Shown here: positions 1 through 7,958 of the stretch, piece after piece
How the letters are laid out: the number at the start of each line of letters is the position of its first letter
Numbering within the stretch: position 1 is the stretch's first letter
Assembly (NCBI GenBank): GCA_020440705.1
Contig: JAGRNP010000031.1
Span: forward strand, 1 to 34,025
DNA from: a bacterium
GTDB taxonomy: Bacteria; Krumholzibacteriota; Krumholzibacteriia; LZORAL124-64-63
Direction of reading: 5' to 3'
Length of the DNA: 34,025 nucleotides
The notes under the pieces: generated by a model
What the model was told of the DNA's origin: nothing
The model's input: only the letters and a program-made list of their open reading frames with translations
Database searches by the model: none
Translations under genes and position numbers: made by a program

Positions 1-21
1 ATGACAACCACCCTGCCAATC

Positions 22-54
22 AAAACGCGCCGCCGACCCGAAAGCCGGCGGCGC
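22..54 (-). terminator. Rho-independent terminator of the cytochrome/two-component operon
   Basis: A 9-bp perfect stem pairs 27-35 with 46-54 around a 10-base loop. Read on the minus strand it is followed after one base by four T residues (22-25). It lies 28 bases beyond the stop codon of the cytochrome c gene, the last gene of the minus-strand operon. GC-rich stem plus T-tract is the classical intrinsic terminator layout, although the T-tract is short. Confidence 0.6.
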
Positions 55-82
55 CCCACCGAAGATCGCGGAGTGCTCCACC

Positions 83-466
83 CTACTTCATCGCGCCCCC
101 CTTCAACTCCGGTCCCTCCGGCAACGCCTTGCGCGCGTGGCAGTCCACGCAGGCGAGGGTCGCTCCGTTCTCGTCGTGGCAGCCGAGGCAGTTGCGGTGG
201 AAGGCCATCTTCAGGTCGGGCACGTCCGGCGAGGCCGGATCGTACTCGGCCAGATGGCAGTCGCCGCAGGCGGTCTCGTCGCCGGGTTCCTGGTCGTGGT
301 GGCAGGTGGTGCAGGCCTCGGCCATGTCGACGTGGCCGGCGTGATCGAATTCGACGGGCATGAACCAGTGGCTCACGTCGTCGATCACGACGGTGTCGGG
401 ACCGGTGGCGGCGGCGACGGCCCAACCGGCGGCCAGCAGGGCGCAGACGGCGATGACGGCTCTCAT
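83..466 (-). CDS. Tetrahaem cytochrome c (class III / c7-like), periplasmic
   Basis: A 127-residue protein with a Sec signal peptide (about residues 1-20) and four CXXCH c-haem motifs: C52-H56, C67-H71, C93-H97 and C106-H110. The FDHAGH segment (40-45) and H90 offer distal haem ligands, as in the cytochrome c3/c7 family. It is expected to be a small periplasmic electron carrier that takes electrons from the membrane module encoded at 4109-6026. Its ATG overlaps the stop of the archaemetzincin gene as ATGA (463-466), so the two are translationally coupled. It is the last gene of the operon, before the terminator at 22-54. Four haem sites and family are seen directly; the electron partner is inferred. 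CbcS of Geobacter is a conceivable relative by context. Confidence 0.85.
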   Translation of the reverse strand: MRAVIAVCALLAAGWAVAAATGPDTVVIDDVSHWFMPVEFDHAGHVDMAEACTTCHHDQEPGDETACGDCHLAEYDPASPDVPDLKMAFHRNCLGCHDENGATLACVDCHARKALPEGPELKGGAMK

Positions 467-1038
467 GACGGGTCTCCTTTCAGGAAGAACGACAGGATTC
501 CGTCCCGGGGCACGCCCATGCGCTCGGCGCATTCGGCGCAGTAGGAAGGATCCTTCAGGTCGACGTGTTCGGGCAGGAGCGAGGCGCTCATGACGCACCA
601 GCTCAGGTGGCAGTGGACCAGGCCGCAGGTGTGGCCGAGTTCGTGCAGAACCTCCTTGAGCAGGCGCAGGCGCAGACGGTAGGGGTCCGGCGCGTCGCCC
701 GTGAATTCGGGGCGGAGCCGGAAGGTCGAGGCGATGCCGGCGATGCCGTCGAGCTGGGCGCTGCCCAGGACGTGGGCGAAGACCGGCAGGTAGAGGTCGA
801 CGTCGGTGACGCCGATGCGACGCACGCCGGGCGCGGGGGTCGGCTGCTGCAGGGCGGCGAGCAGCGTGTCGGCGGAGTACTGGCGGCGGTCGCGGCTGAA
901 GGCGTCGGCGACGGGCAGCTCGAGGTCGGACACCCACACCGGATGGGCCAGGCACACGGCCGCGTCCTCGCGCAGCTGGCGCACCAGGGACGGCGCGATG
1001 GCCCCCACGCGGATCAGTTCGACCCCGAGGCGGCTCAT
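463..1038 (-). CDS. amzA: Archaemetzincin family zinc protease (peptidase M54)
   Basis: A 191-residue protein with the archaemetzincin signature. The zinc site HELGHTCGLVH gives H132, E133, H136 and H142. It is followed at once by C143 and C148, the Met-turn M150, and a C167-x2-C170 pair; these four cysteines form the second, structural zinc site of the family. Length matches bacterial and archaeal members (about 180-200). No signal peptide is visible, so it should act in the cytoplasm. Natural substrates of the family are unknown. It sits 66 bases behind the sigma-54 activator and overlaps the cytochrome c start by 4 bp, so it is embedded in a redox operon, an unexpected place. Family assignment is strong; a role in maturation or turnover of the redox proteins is only a guess from position. 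Confidence 0.9.
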   Translation of the reverse strand: MSRLGVELIRVGAIAPSLVRQLREDAAVCLAHPVWVSDLELPVADAFSRDRRQYSADTLLAALQQPTPAPGVRRIGVTDVDLYLPVFAHVLGSAQLDGIAGIASTFRLRPEFTGDAPDPYRLRLRLLKEVLHELGHTCGLVHCHLSWCVMSASLLPEHVDLKDPSYCAECAERMGVPRDGILSFFLKGDPS

Positions 1039-1104
1039 GGTGCCGGCCTCCGGTCATCGCGACGCCGGGTCGCCGCCCGGCCGGACGCGTTCCGCACGAC
1101 CATG

Positions 1105-2454
1105 TCAGATCCGCTCGATGCCGAACTTGCGCATCTTGTTGTAGAGCGTGACCCGATCGATCCCCAGGGCCTTGGCGGCCTGCGTCACGTTGAACTGGTG
1201 GTGCTTCAGGACGCGGCGGATGTGCTGCTCCTCGATGGCGCACAGCGACTCGTCGGTCGCGGCGTACTGGTCGACCTCGCGGCCCGCGAGGGGCAGGTGC
1301 TCGCGCTTGATCTCCCGGCCGCGGCACACGACCAGGGCCCGTTCGATGGCGTTGGCCAGCTCGCGCACGTTGCCCGGCCAGGGGTAGTGGACCAGGAACT
1401 CGCGCACGTCCGGCGCGAACGACCTCACGTTGCGACCCATGGCGTCGGCGTAGCGCGCCAGGAAGTGCTCGGCGATGGGCAGGATGTCCTCGGTGCGCTC
1501 GCGCAGGGGCGGAATCGTGATGGTGAAGACGTTGATGCGGAAGAAGAGGTCGTCGCGGAACTCGCCGTCGCGGACCGCCTTCTCCAGGTCGCGGTTCGTG
1601 GCGCAGATGAGCCGGAAGTTCACGTCGATCTCGCCGCTGCCGCCGAGGCGGGTGATCTTGCGGTCCTCCAGGGCCCGCAGCAGCTCGACCTGCACCTTGG
1701 GCGAGACCTCGCCCACCTCGTCGAGGAAGAGGGTGCCGCCGTCGGCCAGTTCGATCTTGCCCTTGCGCCGCGCGGTGGCGCCGGTGAAGGCGCCCTTCTC
1801 GTGACCGAAGAGCTCGCTCTCGAGCAGGCTCTCGCTGAGGGCGCCGCAGTTCACCGCCACGATGTTGCCGAAGCCGCGCTGGCTGCGCGTGTGGATGTGG
1901 CGTGCGACGAGCTCCTTGCCCGTGCCCGATTCGCCGCGGATGAGCACCGAGGTGTCGGTGGGCGCCACCATGTCGGCCAGCTCGAGCACGCGGGCCATCT
2001 CGGGGCTCGTCCCCGTGACGATCTCCGGTCCGGACAGGGACAGCTGCTCGCGCAGGTCGGCGTTCTCCCGCGTCAGCGAGACCTTCTCGCAGGCCTTGGC
2101 CACGATGCGGGACAGCTCCTCCGGGTCGAAGGGCTTCACCAGGTAGTCGTAGGCCCCTTCCTTGAGGGCGTCGACCGCGGTGTCGACCGAGGCGTAGGCC
2201 GTCACGAGGATGATGGCCACGTCCGGGTCCTTCTCGTGCACGCGGCGCTGCAGCTCGAGGCCGTCCATACTGGGCATCTTGATGTCCGACACGATGACGT
2301 CGAAGCGGTGCCGACCAAGCAGGCCGAGGGCCTCCTTGCCGCTCGAGGCCGCCTCGACGTCGTAGCCGTCCTCGGTGAACCAGTGGCTCAGCGATTCGCG
2401 GACGTGCAGCTCGTCGTCGACGATCAGCAGGCGGGGACTGGTCTTGGTCTTCAT
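1105..2454 (-). CDS. Sigma-54-dependent response regulator (NtrC/AtoC family)
   Basis: A 449-residue protein with full NtrC architecture. The receiver domain (about 8-120) has acidic residues D14/D15, phospho-acceptor D57 and K107. The AAA+ sigma-54 interaction domain (about 145-375) has Walker A GESGTGKE (174-181), the sigma-54 contact loop GAFTGA (221-226) and Walker B LFLDE. A Fis-type helix-turn-helix ends the protein (NVTQAAKALGI onward). All catalytic motifs are intact. Its ATG overlaps the histidine kinase stop as ATGA (2451-2454), so it is the cognate partner. It should activate a -24/-12 promoter when phosphorylated; the likely target is its own operon, but no canonical sigma-54 promoter is visible upstream of the first gene. 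Confidence 0.95.
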   Translation of the reverse strand: MKTKTSPRLLIVDDELHVRESLSHWFTEDGYDVEAASSGKEALGLLGRHRFDVIVSDIKMPSMDGLELQRRVHEKDPDVAIILVTAYASVDTAVDALKEGAYDYLVKPFDPEELSRIVAKACEKVSLTRENADLREQLSLSGPEIVTGTSPEMARVLELADMVAPTDTSVLIRGESGTGKELVARHIHTRSQRGFGNIVAVNCGALSESLLESELFGHEKGAFTGATARRKGKIELADGGTLFLDEVGEVSPKVQVELLRALEDRKITRLGGSGEIDVNFRLICATNRDLEKAVRDGEFRDDLFFRINVFTITIPPLRERTEDILPIAEHFLARYADAMGRNVRSFAPDVREFLVHYPWPGNVRELANAIERALVVCRGREIKREHLPLAGREVDQYAATDESLCAIEEQHIRRVLKHHQFNVTQAAKALGIDRVTLYNKMRKFGIERI

Positions 2455-4049
2455 CGGACCTCCTCCTCTTCCTTCGCGGCATGGGGCTTCAGGGGCAGCC
2501 AGATGGTGAAGCGGCAGCCCTGGCCGGGTGCGGTGTCCAGGTCGATGCGCCCGCCGTGCCCCTTGACGATGCCGTACACCACCGACAGGCCGAGGCCCAC
2601 GCCTCCGCCCTCCTCCTTGGTCGTGTAGAAGGGCTCGAAGGCGTGGCGGGCGACGTCGGCGACCATGCCGGGACCGTTGTCGGCGACGATGATCTCGGCG
2701 CCGGCGGTGGCCGGGCGGGTCGTCACCTCGAGGCGCCCGCCCTCGCGCATGGCCTGGGCGGCGTTGATGAACAGCGCCATGAGCAGCTGCTGGATCTTGT
2801 TGCGGTCGACGAGCGCCGGAGGCACGGCGGGGTCGAGGTTCATGACCGTCTCGACGGCGTTCAGCTCGAACTGGTGGTTGACGAGGAAGAGCGACTTCTC
2901 CACCACGTCGTTCAGGTCGGTGGCCGTGATCTCGCCGCTGCCGCGATGGGCGAAGGTGAGCAGCTGGGCGACGATCTCGCCGCAGCGCGTGGCCTCCGAG
3001 CTGATCGACTCGAGGTAGCCCAGGTTCTTGCGGCACTCCTCGCTCATCTCGGGCTTGTCGATGCGGCGCAGCAGGATCTTGGCGTAGGTGACGACGCTGG
3101 CCAGCGGGTTGTTGATCTCGTGGGCCACCACCGCGGCCAGCTTGCCCAGCGAGGCCATCTTCTCCACCTGCACCATCTGGTCCTGGGCCCGCACCAGCTC
3201 GTCGGTCTTGGCGGCCACGCGCTGCTCGAGGGTGCGTCCCCACTCGAGCAGCTCGGAGCGCGCGTCCTTCAGGTCGAGGGCCAGCGTGTTGAAGGCGCGG
3301 TCGAGGGCGCCGATCTCGTCGGCCGACTCGTCGTCGATGCGCACGGTGAGATCGCCGGCGGCCAGCTTGCGCGTCTGCGCGGTGAGGTGAGCCACCCGGC
3401 GGTACACGATCTCGCGCCCGGTCAGGTAGATCACGATCACGCCGAGCACGACGCCGACCAGGCCGGCCAGGCCCATGCCGGCCATGTTCCGCTCGCGCGC
3501 CTGGTGGAAGGCCTCGAGATCGAGGTCGATGTCCATGACGCCGAGCAGGGCGTTCGGACCCTCGGTGGTGTGGCACTCGGTGGTCGAGCAGGTGGGGCGG
3601 TTCAGCAGCACGTGGCTCACGGCCAGGGTCTGCTCGCCGGCGGCCTCGACCACGCGCGCCCGCTCCTCCGGCGGCAGGTTCGGCGGCGGCGGCGACTCGC
3701 GGTGGCAGATGAGGCAGCGGTCCTGCCGCAGGTCGAGGGTCACGCCGATCTCGTCGTGGTCGGTCGAGTAGGCGATCTGGCCGCCCTTGGTGTAGATGCG
3801 GATGAGCTTCACGTCGCGGTGGGCGGCGAAGTCGTCGATGGTGCTCTGGATCCTGTCGCGCGCGTTCACCTTCATCGAGGCCTGCAGCACCGCGTCGGCC
3901 GTCTCGGCCAGCTCGAGCGCATTCTGGCGCACGATGTCGATGGTGGCCTCTTCCTGCAGCTTCACGTTGATGAGGGTGGTGACCAGGAACACGGCCGCCA
4001 GCAGCACCGACGTGATGATCGTCATCTTGCCCGCCACGCTCAGCTTCAC
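2451..4049 (-). CDS. Sensor histidine kinase with periplasmic c-haem motifs
   Basis: A 532-residue membrane kinase. TM1 is about 8-28 and TM2 about 190-211; they bracket a periplasmic sensor of about 160 residues. That sensor contains a canonical CXXCH haem c motif (C112, C115, H116) and a CX4CH motif (C154, C159, H160), with further His residues nearby. Then come HAMP (about 212-265), a coiled coil, HisKA with phospho-acceptor H310 in VAHEINNPL, and an ATPase domain with DNGPG (457-461) and GVGLGL (483-488). This layout implies a redox or ligand sensor binding covalent haem in the periplasm; haem attachment is inferred from motifs only. It follows the HybB-like gene by 59 bases and overlaps the response regulator by 4 bp. 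It probably monitors the electron flow carried by its own operon. Confidence 0.92.
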   Translation of the reverse strand: MKLSVAGKMTIITSVLLAAVFLVTTLINVKLQEEATIDIVRQNALELAETADAVLQASMKVNARDRIQSTIDDFAAHRDVKLIRIYTKGGQIAYSTDHDEIGVTLDLRQDRCLICHRESPPPPNLPPEERARVVEAAGEQTLAVSHVLLNRPTCSTTECHTTEGPNALLGVMDIDLDLEAFHQARERNMAGMGLAGLVGVVLGVIVIYLTGREIVYRRVAHLTAQTRKLAAGDLTVRIDDESADEIGALDRAFNTLALDLKDARSELLEWGRTLEQRVAAKTDELVRAQDQMVQVEKMASLGKLAAVVAHEINNPLASVVTYAKILLRRIDKPEMSEECRKNLGYLESISSEATRCGEIVAQLLTFAHRGSGEITATDLNDVVEKSLFLVNHQFELNAVETVMNLDPAVPPALVDRNKIQQLLMALFINAAQAMREGGRLEVTTRPATAGAEIIVADNGPGMVADVARHAFEPFYTTKEEGGGVGLGLSVVYGIVKGHGGRIDLDTAPGQGCRFTIWLPLKPHAAKEEEEVR

Positions 4050-4108
4050 GTCCGACCTCCCGGTCGGGGCGCCGGATCACGCGACCCGGCGCCCTTGGTC
4101 TCGCGGCC

Positions 4109-5278
4109 CTACTGCGTCAGTTCCACGTACGGATCCTTCGGTCGGGCCCGCTGGCCCAGCGGACCTTCGGGGAAGACCGGCAGATACTTCACGGCCATGG
4201 AGAAGGCGAACACGCCGATGGCGACCATGCCCATGGAGATGACGAACTCCATCCAGTGGGGCCGGTAGTCGGCGCCCGTGCCGAGCTGGAAGGCGGTCAC
4301 CGCCGTGTTCATGCGGTTGAACATCACGCCCAGCACCACCAGCAGCTGGGTGGCGCTCAGCCACAGCAGGTTGCGCCGCACCTTCTTCTGGAAGAGCAGC
4401 AGCATCGGCACCACGCCGCCGATGACGTACTCGGCCAGGAAGAACAGCGACGCCTTGTCGAAGCGGAAGACGTACTGGAAGGCGCCACGCACGATCAGCT
4501 CCTCCATCCGGATCACCAGGTACACCATCAGCATCACGGCCGTGGCCCGGCCGATGCCCCGCAGCTGGGCGCTAGGCAGATGGTGGCCGAAACCACGCAG
4601 GCTGAGCCACGACTCCACGTTGGTCATGGCCAGACCCAGCACGATGGCCGAGACGAAGAAGAGGATCGGGAGGATCGGCGAGTACCACAGCGGGTGCAGC
4701 TTCTGCGGCACGATCACGTAGAGCGTGCCCAGCGAGCTCTGGTGCATGGTCGACAGCAGCACCGCCGCGATGACCAGGCCCGGCGTCAGGTAGCGGTGCA
4801 TCCAGTGGGCCCACTTCGTGCGCCCGAAGCGCTCGAACACCAGCGGCAGGAACTCCAGGAAGAGCACCGTCGTGTACAGCATCACGCACCAGCCCACCTC
4901 GAACATGACCGAGTGGGGGTTCCAGAAGACGAGCGGGTGCCAGATGTTCCACGGCCGGCCGAGGTCGACCAGCAGCGCCGCGATGACGATCAGGTAGCCG
5001 AGGAACGCGGTGAGCACCGCCGGCCGCGCCAGGGGCTTGTACTTCTCGAGCCCGAAGACGTACACCACCGCCGTGACCGTGAAGCCGCCGGCGCCCAGGG
5101 CCACGCCGCACAGCAGGTCGAAGCCGATCCAAAGGCCCCAGGGCATCTGGTCGCTCAGGTTCGAGATCGAACCGATGCCCATGGTGTAGCGCCGGAACAG
5201 CGCCACGGCGAGCAGCCCCATCAGGATGACGAAGAACGTCGACCAGAAGTGGAGCTGGCGGAACTTGAACCTACTCAT
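4109..5278 (-). CDS. HybB/NrfD-family integral membrane quinone subunit
   Basis: A 389-residue polytopic protein with about ten membrane segments. The N-terminal segment MPWGLWIGFDLLCGVALGAGGF is close to HybB (hydrogenase-2 membrane subunit) and to the equivalent subunits of Hmc/Hme-type complexes. The family exchanges electrons between the quinone pool and an attached Fe-S subunit. The start codon lies inside the end of the Fe-S gene (overlap 5271-5278), so the two subunits are co-translated. No hydrogenase or molybdenum catalytic subunit is present in the window; the module may therefore link (mena)quinone to the tetrahaem cytochrome encoded downstream. Subunit family is firm; direction of electron flow is unknown. 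Confidence 0.88.
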   Translation of the reverse strand: MSRFKFRQLHFWSTFFVILMGLLAVALFRRYTMGIGSISNLSDQMPWGLWIGFDLLCGVALGAGGFTVTAVVYVFGLEKYKPLARPAVLTAFLGYLIVIAALLVDLGRPWNIWHPLVFWNPHSVMFEVGWCVMLYTTVLFLEFLPLVFERFGRTKWAHWMHRYLTPGLVIAAVLLSTMHQSSLGTLYVIVPQKLHPLWYSPILPILFFVSAIVLGLAMTNVESWLSLRGFGHHLPSAQLRGIGRATAVMLMVYLVIRMEELIVRGAFQYVFRFDKASLFFLAEYVIGGVVPMLLLFQKKVRRNLLWLSATQLLVVLGVMFNRMNTAVTAFQLGTGADYRPHWMEFVISMGMVAIGVFAFSMAVKYLPVFPEGPLGQRARPKDPYVELTQ

Positions 5279-6026
5279 GATGGTCGCCTCCGTTTTCGCG
5301 CTCGGCCTTGGCCACGGCGTCCTTGCGGTTGCCCAGCCAGTACATGCCGCCGAGGAAGGTGCCCCAGACGGGGATGATCTGCGGCAGCTTCTCGAGCACC
5401 TGCCAGGTGAGATGCGGCATATCCTGTTCGGGCACGTTGTCGGGCAGGCCGGAGTCCTTGGCGGGCTTGCTCAGGAGCATGAGCACGCTGGTGCCGCCGG
5501 CCTCCTTCTCGCCGTAGATGCCGTCGACGTAGGTGTCGGGATGGGCGTTCAGACGGCGGCGGGCCTCCTTGAGCATCATCTCGCGCGGGCCCCAGGTGGT
5601 GGCGCCGGTGGGGCAGATGCTCGCGCAGGCCGTGGGCAGGCCCTCGGTGACGCGATGCACGCACATGTCGCACTTGCGGATGCGGGGATTGGCCGACTCC
5701 CACTCGTAGGTGGGCACGCCGAAGGGGCAGGCCATCATGCAGTAGCGGCAGCCCATGCAGCGGCCGCCGTCCCACACGACGGGTCCCTCGGGCTTCTTCT
5801 CCAGCGCCGCCACCGGACACACCGACACGCAGGTCGGATGCTCGCAGCTCATGCACATGTGGCGGGCGTACTGGTCGTTGCCGAGGTCCTCGACCCAGGT
5901 GAACGATTGGTGGTCCAGTTTGTCCGGCTTGTGGGCGGGCTGGTCGTGCTCGGACTGGCAGGCCTGCTCGCAGGCCCCGCAGCCGATGCAGCGACTCTGG
6001 TCGAAAAGAAGAGCGTACGTGGACAT
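5271..6026 (-). CDS. Four-[4Fe-4S] ferredoxin-like electron transfer subunit (HybA/DmsB type)
   Basis: A 251-residue protein with 16 cluster cysteines: C13/C16/C19/C23, C58/C61/C66/C70, C90/C93/C96/C100 and C119/C122/C134/C138. This is the DmsB/HybA/NrfC fold with four [4Fe-4S] clusters. Residues 213-231 are mildly hydrophobic and could contact the membrane. No Tat or Sec signal is present, so the subunit either stays cytoplasmic or is exported with a partner. The chosen ATG at 6026 starts just before the first cluster motif and has an AGAG/GAAG ribosome site; a longer reading frame upstream runs through the AT-rich leader and lacks conservation features. First gene of the operon; its stop overlaps the HybB-like start by 8 bp. 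Confidence 0.9.
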   Translation of the reverse strand: MSTYALLFDQSRCIGCGACEQACQSEHDQPAHKPDKLDHQSFTWVEDLGNDQYARHMCMSCEHPTCVSVCPVAALEKKPEGPVVWDGGRCMGCRYCMMACPFGVPTYEWESANPRIRKCDMCVHRVTEGLPTACASICPTGATTWGPREMMLKEARRRLNAHPDTYVDGIYGEKEAGGTSVLMLLSKPAKDSGLPDNVPEQDMPHLTWQVLEKLPQIIPVWGTFLGGMYWLGNRKDAVAKAERENGGDHHE

Positions 6027-6487
6027 GACTTCTCTCTTTCCGGCGCGCGGCGCGGCGGCCGCGGCGTCTGGTGGTGTTGGATTTCTATATGGGCGTTGAA
6101 CAACACCACATCCAGTTAAAAATTTAACGAATTGATACCAAAACACTGTCATTTAAGGCTTTATGCAATTGTTCGAAATTGAAAACATTGTCGTTTCCCG
6201 CAATTTGGTGGGATTTTAAGTGGTGTCGTGCGATGGGGTTGGCGGGGTCGCCGCACCCGGCCGGCGGACTTTCGAGTTTCACTTACGCGGGTGCCGGGCG
6301 TTGAGGATTTCAACACCACGGGCGGGAGTGCGGAAATCCACAACGGTCGTCGGCGCGGGTGCGACCTTCCCGGAGGGTTTTTGCGGCCGGTCGGGCAGGA
6401 GACGGAATCGTGGATCTGACGAACGGTCGGACGAACGGTCGGGGAGCGGGTCGGGCAGGGCCGGCCGGGCGATCGGTCGGGACCGGG
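6027..6487. promoter_or_regulatory. 461-base intergenic leader of the redox operon with repeated motifs
   Basis: No credible gene lies here. The part from about 6085 to 6215 is AT-rich, unlike its surroundings, and probably holds the minus-strand promoter of the Fe-S/HybB operon. GTGGTGTTG at 6071-6079 faces CAACACCAC at 6101-6109 (perfect 9-bp inverted repeat, 21-base spacer), and CAACACCAC recurs at 6311-6319; these look like operator half-sites. A weak sigma-54-like match (TGG at 6114-6112, TTG at 6103-6101, minus strand) lacks the -12 GC. The right end holds a 12-bp periodic repeat. The exonuclease gene ends here from the other side. Confidence 0.5.
6389..6480. repeat. 12-bp periodic GGTCGG repeat
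   Basis: ACGAACGGTCGG occurs twice in tandem (6419-6430, 6431-6442), followed by a degenerate third unit (6443-6454). The GGTCGG core recurs at 6389, 6425, 6437, 6449 and 6475; the first four positions are in phase with a 12-base step. It lies just beyond the stop of the exonuclease gene and is not part of a credible coding frame. Function is unknown. Confidence 0.6.
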
Positions 6488-7888
6488 TCAGGTCCGCCCG
6501 TGCCGCAGGCGCTCCGGCTGATCGATGATCCACCCCGCTCGGCGCTGCACGTCGATGATGTCGACGGCCTCGCGGCAGTGGAAGGCGAGCAGGTCGCCGA
6601 GGGTGCGGAAGCCCTGCTGCTGCAGCCGCGGCACCATGCGGAACCACAGCTCGGCCGAGACGAGGGCGTCGCCGAGGGCGGTGTGGCGGCCGTGCAGGTC
6701 GATCTGGTAGAGCTCGCTGAGGGTCTCCAGTTCGAACTTCTTCAGGGTCGGGTTCAGCAGCGAGGCCAGGCGCAGGGTGTCGATGAAGACCCGGTCCTGC
6801 CACGGCTGGCCGTGGCGCCAGCACTCGCTGCGCAGGACGGTCAGGTCGAAGCAGATGTTGTGGCCGATGATCACGCGCCCCGCGGCCATGCGCTCGAAGT
6901 CGGCGAAGACCTCGGGGAACTGGCGCGCGTCGGCCACCATCTCGTCGGTGATGCCGTGCACGGTGGTCGATGCGGGCGGAATGGGGATGTCCGGATCGAC
7001 CAGGTCGTCGATCATCCGGCTGCGGAACAGCCGCGTGCCGTGGGCGGTGACGGCGCCGAGGGAGACGATGCGGTCGGTCTTGGCGTCCAGGCCGGTGGTC
7101 TCGGTGTCCATGACGACGACGGGCAGCTCGTCGAGCGGCGTGGCGAGGGAGAGTTCGACCGGGGGCGGCGGCACGTCGTGCAGGTCGAGATCGAAATCGA
7201 CCTCGGGCAGGTGCCGGTCGAGCTCGATGGGCGGGAAGATGATGATGGCGCCCTCGTCGTCGGCCAGGGGCGTGACCGAGCCCTGCAGCTCGACGCCGTC
7301 GAGGCGCTCGAAGACGGTCTCGATGGCGCGGCCGGCCTTCGCCGCCTTCTCCAGGGCATGGCGCACGCTCTCGCGGCTGAGGGCGGCGAAGACCGAGGTG
7401 CCCACCCGTGCCCGCTCGGCGCCCAGAAGCTGCTTGGCCCCCGCGTTGAGCAGGCTCACCTGCCCCTCGTCGGTGATCACGACGACGCCGCTGCGCAGCG
7501 CCGCGAGCACCGCCACCAGGCGCCGGTCCGGGGCCCGGCGCTCGCGGGTGACCTCGTTCTGGTACATGCGCAGGGAGCCCAGCATGGCCTCGATCTCGAC
7601 CGGCGTGCGGGCGGGCGCGTCGGGCAGCTGGGCGCGGCGGTCGGCCACCAGGTTCAGCACGCTGGTGCGCGCGCTCTCGATGCCCCGGCCCAGGCGCCGC
7701 GCCAGGAACCACACCCACACCAGCAGCACGATGGCCACGGCCCACGAGCCCGCGATGACGATCTGCAGGCTCGTGGCCGGACGGGCGCCCGTGAACATGT
7801 GCGGCGCGAGCGACGCCGCCCCGAGGGCGGCGCACACGCCCGCCCAGATCATGCGGGACTGGATCTTGCGGTAGGTGGGTCGGCGCAT
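6488..7888 (-). CDS. Membrane-anchored PAS-linked DnaQ-type 3'-5' exonuclease
   Basis: A 466-residue protein with two N-terminal membrane segments (about 13-33 and 42-62), a PAS-like domain (about 120-225) and a C-terminal DEDDh exonuclease domain. Catalytic residues are D261 and E263 (MDTETTGLD), D348 (GHNICFDL), H402 and D407 (HTALGD). The exonuclease part resembles DNA polymerase III epsilon but there is no polymerase clamp-binding context. Similar TM-PAS-exonuclease proteins are, from recollection, often encoded beside DUF294 nucleotidyltransferases and acetate-type symporters, both of which occur in this window. The start at 7888 places the membrane segments directly at the N terminus; upstream extension would be a shadow frame. 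The substrate, and why an exonuclease should be on the membrane, are unknown. Confidence 0.85.
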   Translation of the reverse strand: MRRPTYRKIQSRMIWAGVCAALGAASLAPHMFTGARPATSLQIVIAGSWAVAIVLLVWVWFLARRLGRGIESARTSVLNLVADRRAQLPDAPARTPVEIEAMLGSLRMYQNEVTRERRAPDRRLVAVLAALRSGVVVITDEGQVSLLNAGAKQLLGAERARVGTSVFAALSRESVRHALEKAAKAGRAIETVFERLDGVELQGSVTPLADDEGAIIIFPPIELDRHLPEVDFDLDLHDVPPPPVELSLATPLDELPVVVMDTETTGLDAKTDRIVSLGAVTAHGTRLFRSRMIDDLVDPDIPIPPASTTVHGITDEMVADARQFPEVFADFERMAAGRVIIGHNICFDLTVLRSECWRHGQPWQDRVFIDTLRLASLLNPTLKKFELETLSELYQIDLHGRHTALGDALVSAELWFRMVPRLQQQGFRTLGDLLAFHCREAVDIIDVQRRAGWIIDQPERLRHGRT

Positions 7889-7932
7889 GGGGGCGATTCT
7901 AGCAGGATCGCCCCCGTTGTCGCCGTTTTTGT

Positions 7933-7952
7933 GGGGCGGCGGCAGCCGCCCC
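7933..7952. other. Strong hairpin without T-tract
   Basis: An 8-bp perfect GC stem (7933-7940 with 7945-7952) and four-base loop lie between the secreted hypothetical gene and the exonuclease gene. On the minus strand the following bases are ACAAAAA, so it is not an intrinsic terminator in the direction of the genes. It may stabilise the upstream mRNA end or attenuate read-through. Confidence 0.35.
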
Positions 7953-7958
7953 CTCCGC

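Noticed and set aside
565-5377. Long plus-strand open frames of 373-687 codons across the redox operon
   Set aside because: They lie opposite well-supported minus-strand genes, their translations are rich in His/Val/Ala/Arg with no domain, and long antisense frames are expected at 70% GC.
6099-6114. Sigma-54 (-24/-12) promoter on the minus strand
   Set aside because: TGG and TTG are roughly placed, but the invariant GC of the -12 element is GT and the middle bases do not match; kept only as a weak remark.
6161-6343. Minus-strand 60-codon open frame in the leader
   Set aside because: No ribosome site, no motif, and it runs through the repeated CAACACCAC elements.
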